From Actinomadura kijaniata NBRC 14229 (GTDB lineage Bacteria > Actinomycetota > Actinomycetes > Streptosporangiales > Streptosporangiaceae): 57,729 nucleotides of DNA. Position numbers and translations under genes: made by a program. The notes below the pieces were generated by a model. That model did not search any database and was not told where the DNA came from. It worked only from the letters and a program-made list of their open reading frames with translations. The stretch covers positions 1-57,729 of the forward strand of contig NZ_BCQR01000062.1 in assembly GCF_001552175.1 (NCBI RefSeq), in the 5' to 3' direction. Of the stretch, positions 57,358 to 57,729 are shown one piece after another. Position 1 is the first letter of the stretch, and each line of letters begins with the position of its first letter.

Positions 57358-57729
57358 TCAGTAGGCCACGGTGATGCGGCGGCCCACCGCCTGCGGCTTC
57401 TCCAGCTCGTCGACCAGCGCGACCGCGTAGTCCTCGGCGCTGATCCGGCTGTCGCCCGCGGCGTCGGCCAGCAGCCGGTCGCCGCCGGTCCGGAAGGTCC
57501 CGGTGCGCTCGCCGGGGGCGATCTCGGCGGCGGGCGAGACGTAGGTCCAGTCCAGGTCCCCGGCCTCGGCGCGGATCACCTGGAGCAGCTCGGCCTGGGC
57601 GAGGGACTCGTTCTTGTAGATCGCGGGGAAGTCGGGGGTGTCGACCAGGCGGGTGCCGGGCGCGACCTCCAGGCTCCCCGCGCCGCCGACCACGACCAGC
57701 CGCCGCACGCCCGCCTCGCGCAGCCCCTC
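57358..57729 (-). CDS. NAD(P)H-binding protein (NmrA/atypical SDR-like), 3' part
   Basis: The gene runs off the right edge; 123 codons are visible, beginning EGLREAGVRRLVVVGGAGSLEVAPG. This is the middle strand and loop of an atypical short-chain dehydrogenase (YwnB/NmrA-like) that binds NAD(P). WTYVSPAAEIAPGERTGTF and SRISAEDYAVALVDELE match the C-terminal half of that family. The start codon is not in the window. It converges on the helix-hairpin-helix gene. Confidence 0.8.
   Translation of the reverse strand, partial: EGLREAGVRRLVVVGGAGSLEVAPGTRLVDTPDFPAIYKNESLAQAELLQVIRAEAGDLDWTYVSPAAEIAPGERTGTFRTGGDRLLADAAGDSRISAEDYAVALVDELEKPQAVGRRITVAY

Overview
The window is about 57.7 kb of very GC-rich DNA from a high-GC actinomycete. 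Evidence: GTG and TTG starts, many leaderless promoters, an F420 reductase gene, the GlnE-controlled type I glutamine synthetase system with a GlnR box, and a sucB-lipB-lipA-glnA-glnE-glnA2-panB gene order like that of mycobacteria and streptomycetes. Overall flavour suggests a Streptosporangiales/Thermomonosporaceae-type organism (inference). No rRNA, tRNA, CRISPR array or recognisable transposase was seen.

Region 1 (1-9.1 kb) is conserved core: the 3' end of sucB, a Uma2 gene, a TIGR01777 epimerase, a peptidase E-like protein, lipB, a DUF1877 gene, lipA, DUF4191 and RDD membrane proteins, and glnA behind a near-perfect GlnR operator. LipB and LipA make the lipoyl cofactor that SucB carries.

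Region 2 (9.2-20.6 kb) is accessory DNA between glnA and glnE. It holds a secreted protein, two small genes, an EamA exporter, a tight five-gene cassette (ketosynthase III, class III aminotransferase, acyl-CoA dehydrogenase, FlK-like hot-dog thioesterase, unknown 81-residue protein), a SNF2 helicase, an OsmC protein and a PAP2 phosphatase. The cassette looks like an undescribed small-molecule pathway, possibly for beta-amino acyl products.

Region 3 (20.6-30 kb) is glnE and glnA2, separated by three tandem paralogous FG-GAP beta-propeller proteins. They share a duplicated leader with a hairpin that buries the ribosome binding site. The 3' stub of a fourth copy lies upstream.

Region 4 (30-44.6 kb) holds a lone terpene synthase, a DUF5937 ArsR regulator divergent from an MFS exporter with a palindromic operator, nadE, a SpoIIE-type phosphatase, an MFS-TetR operon, panB, a coupled winged-helix/membrane protein pair, a potassium channel, npdG and an unknown gene.

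Region 5 (44.6-55.4 kb) has an inverted-repeat-bounded non-coding element, a Tat-exported serine hydrolase divergent from a second DUF5937 regulator, and a carbohydrate locus: GH35 beta-galactosidase and sugar isomerase facing a DeoR/LacI hybrid regulator, a binding protein, two permeases and a D-2-hydroxyacid dehydrogenase. It has no ABC ATPase.

Region 6 (55.4 kb to end) returns to core genes: a small conserved protein, map, a helix-hairpin-helix membrane protein and the 3' part of an NAD(P)-binding protein.
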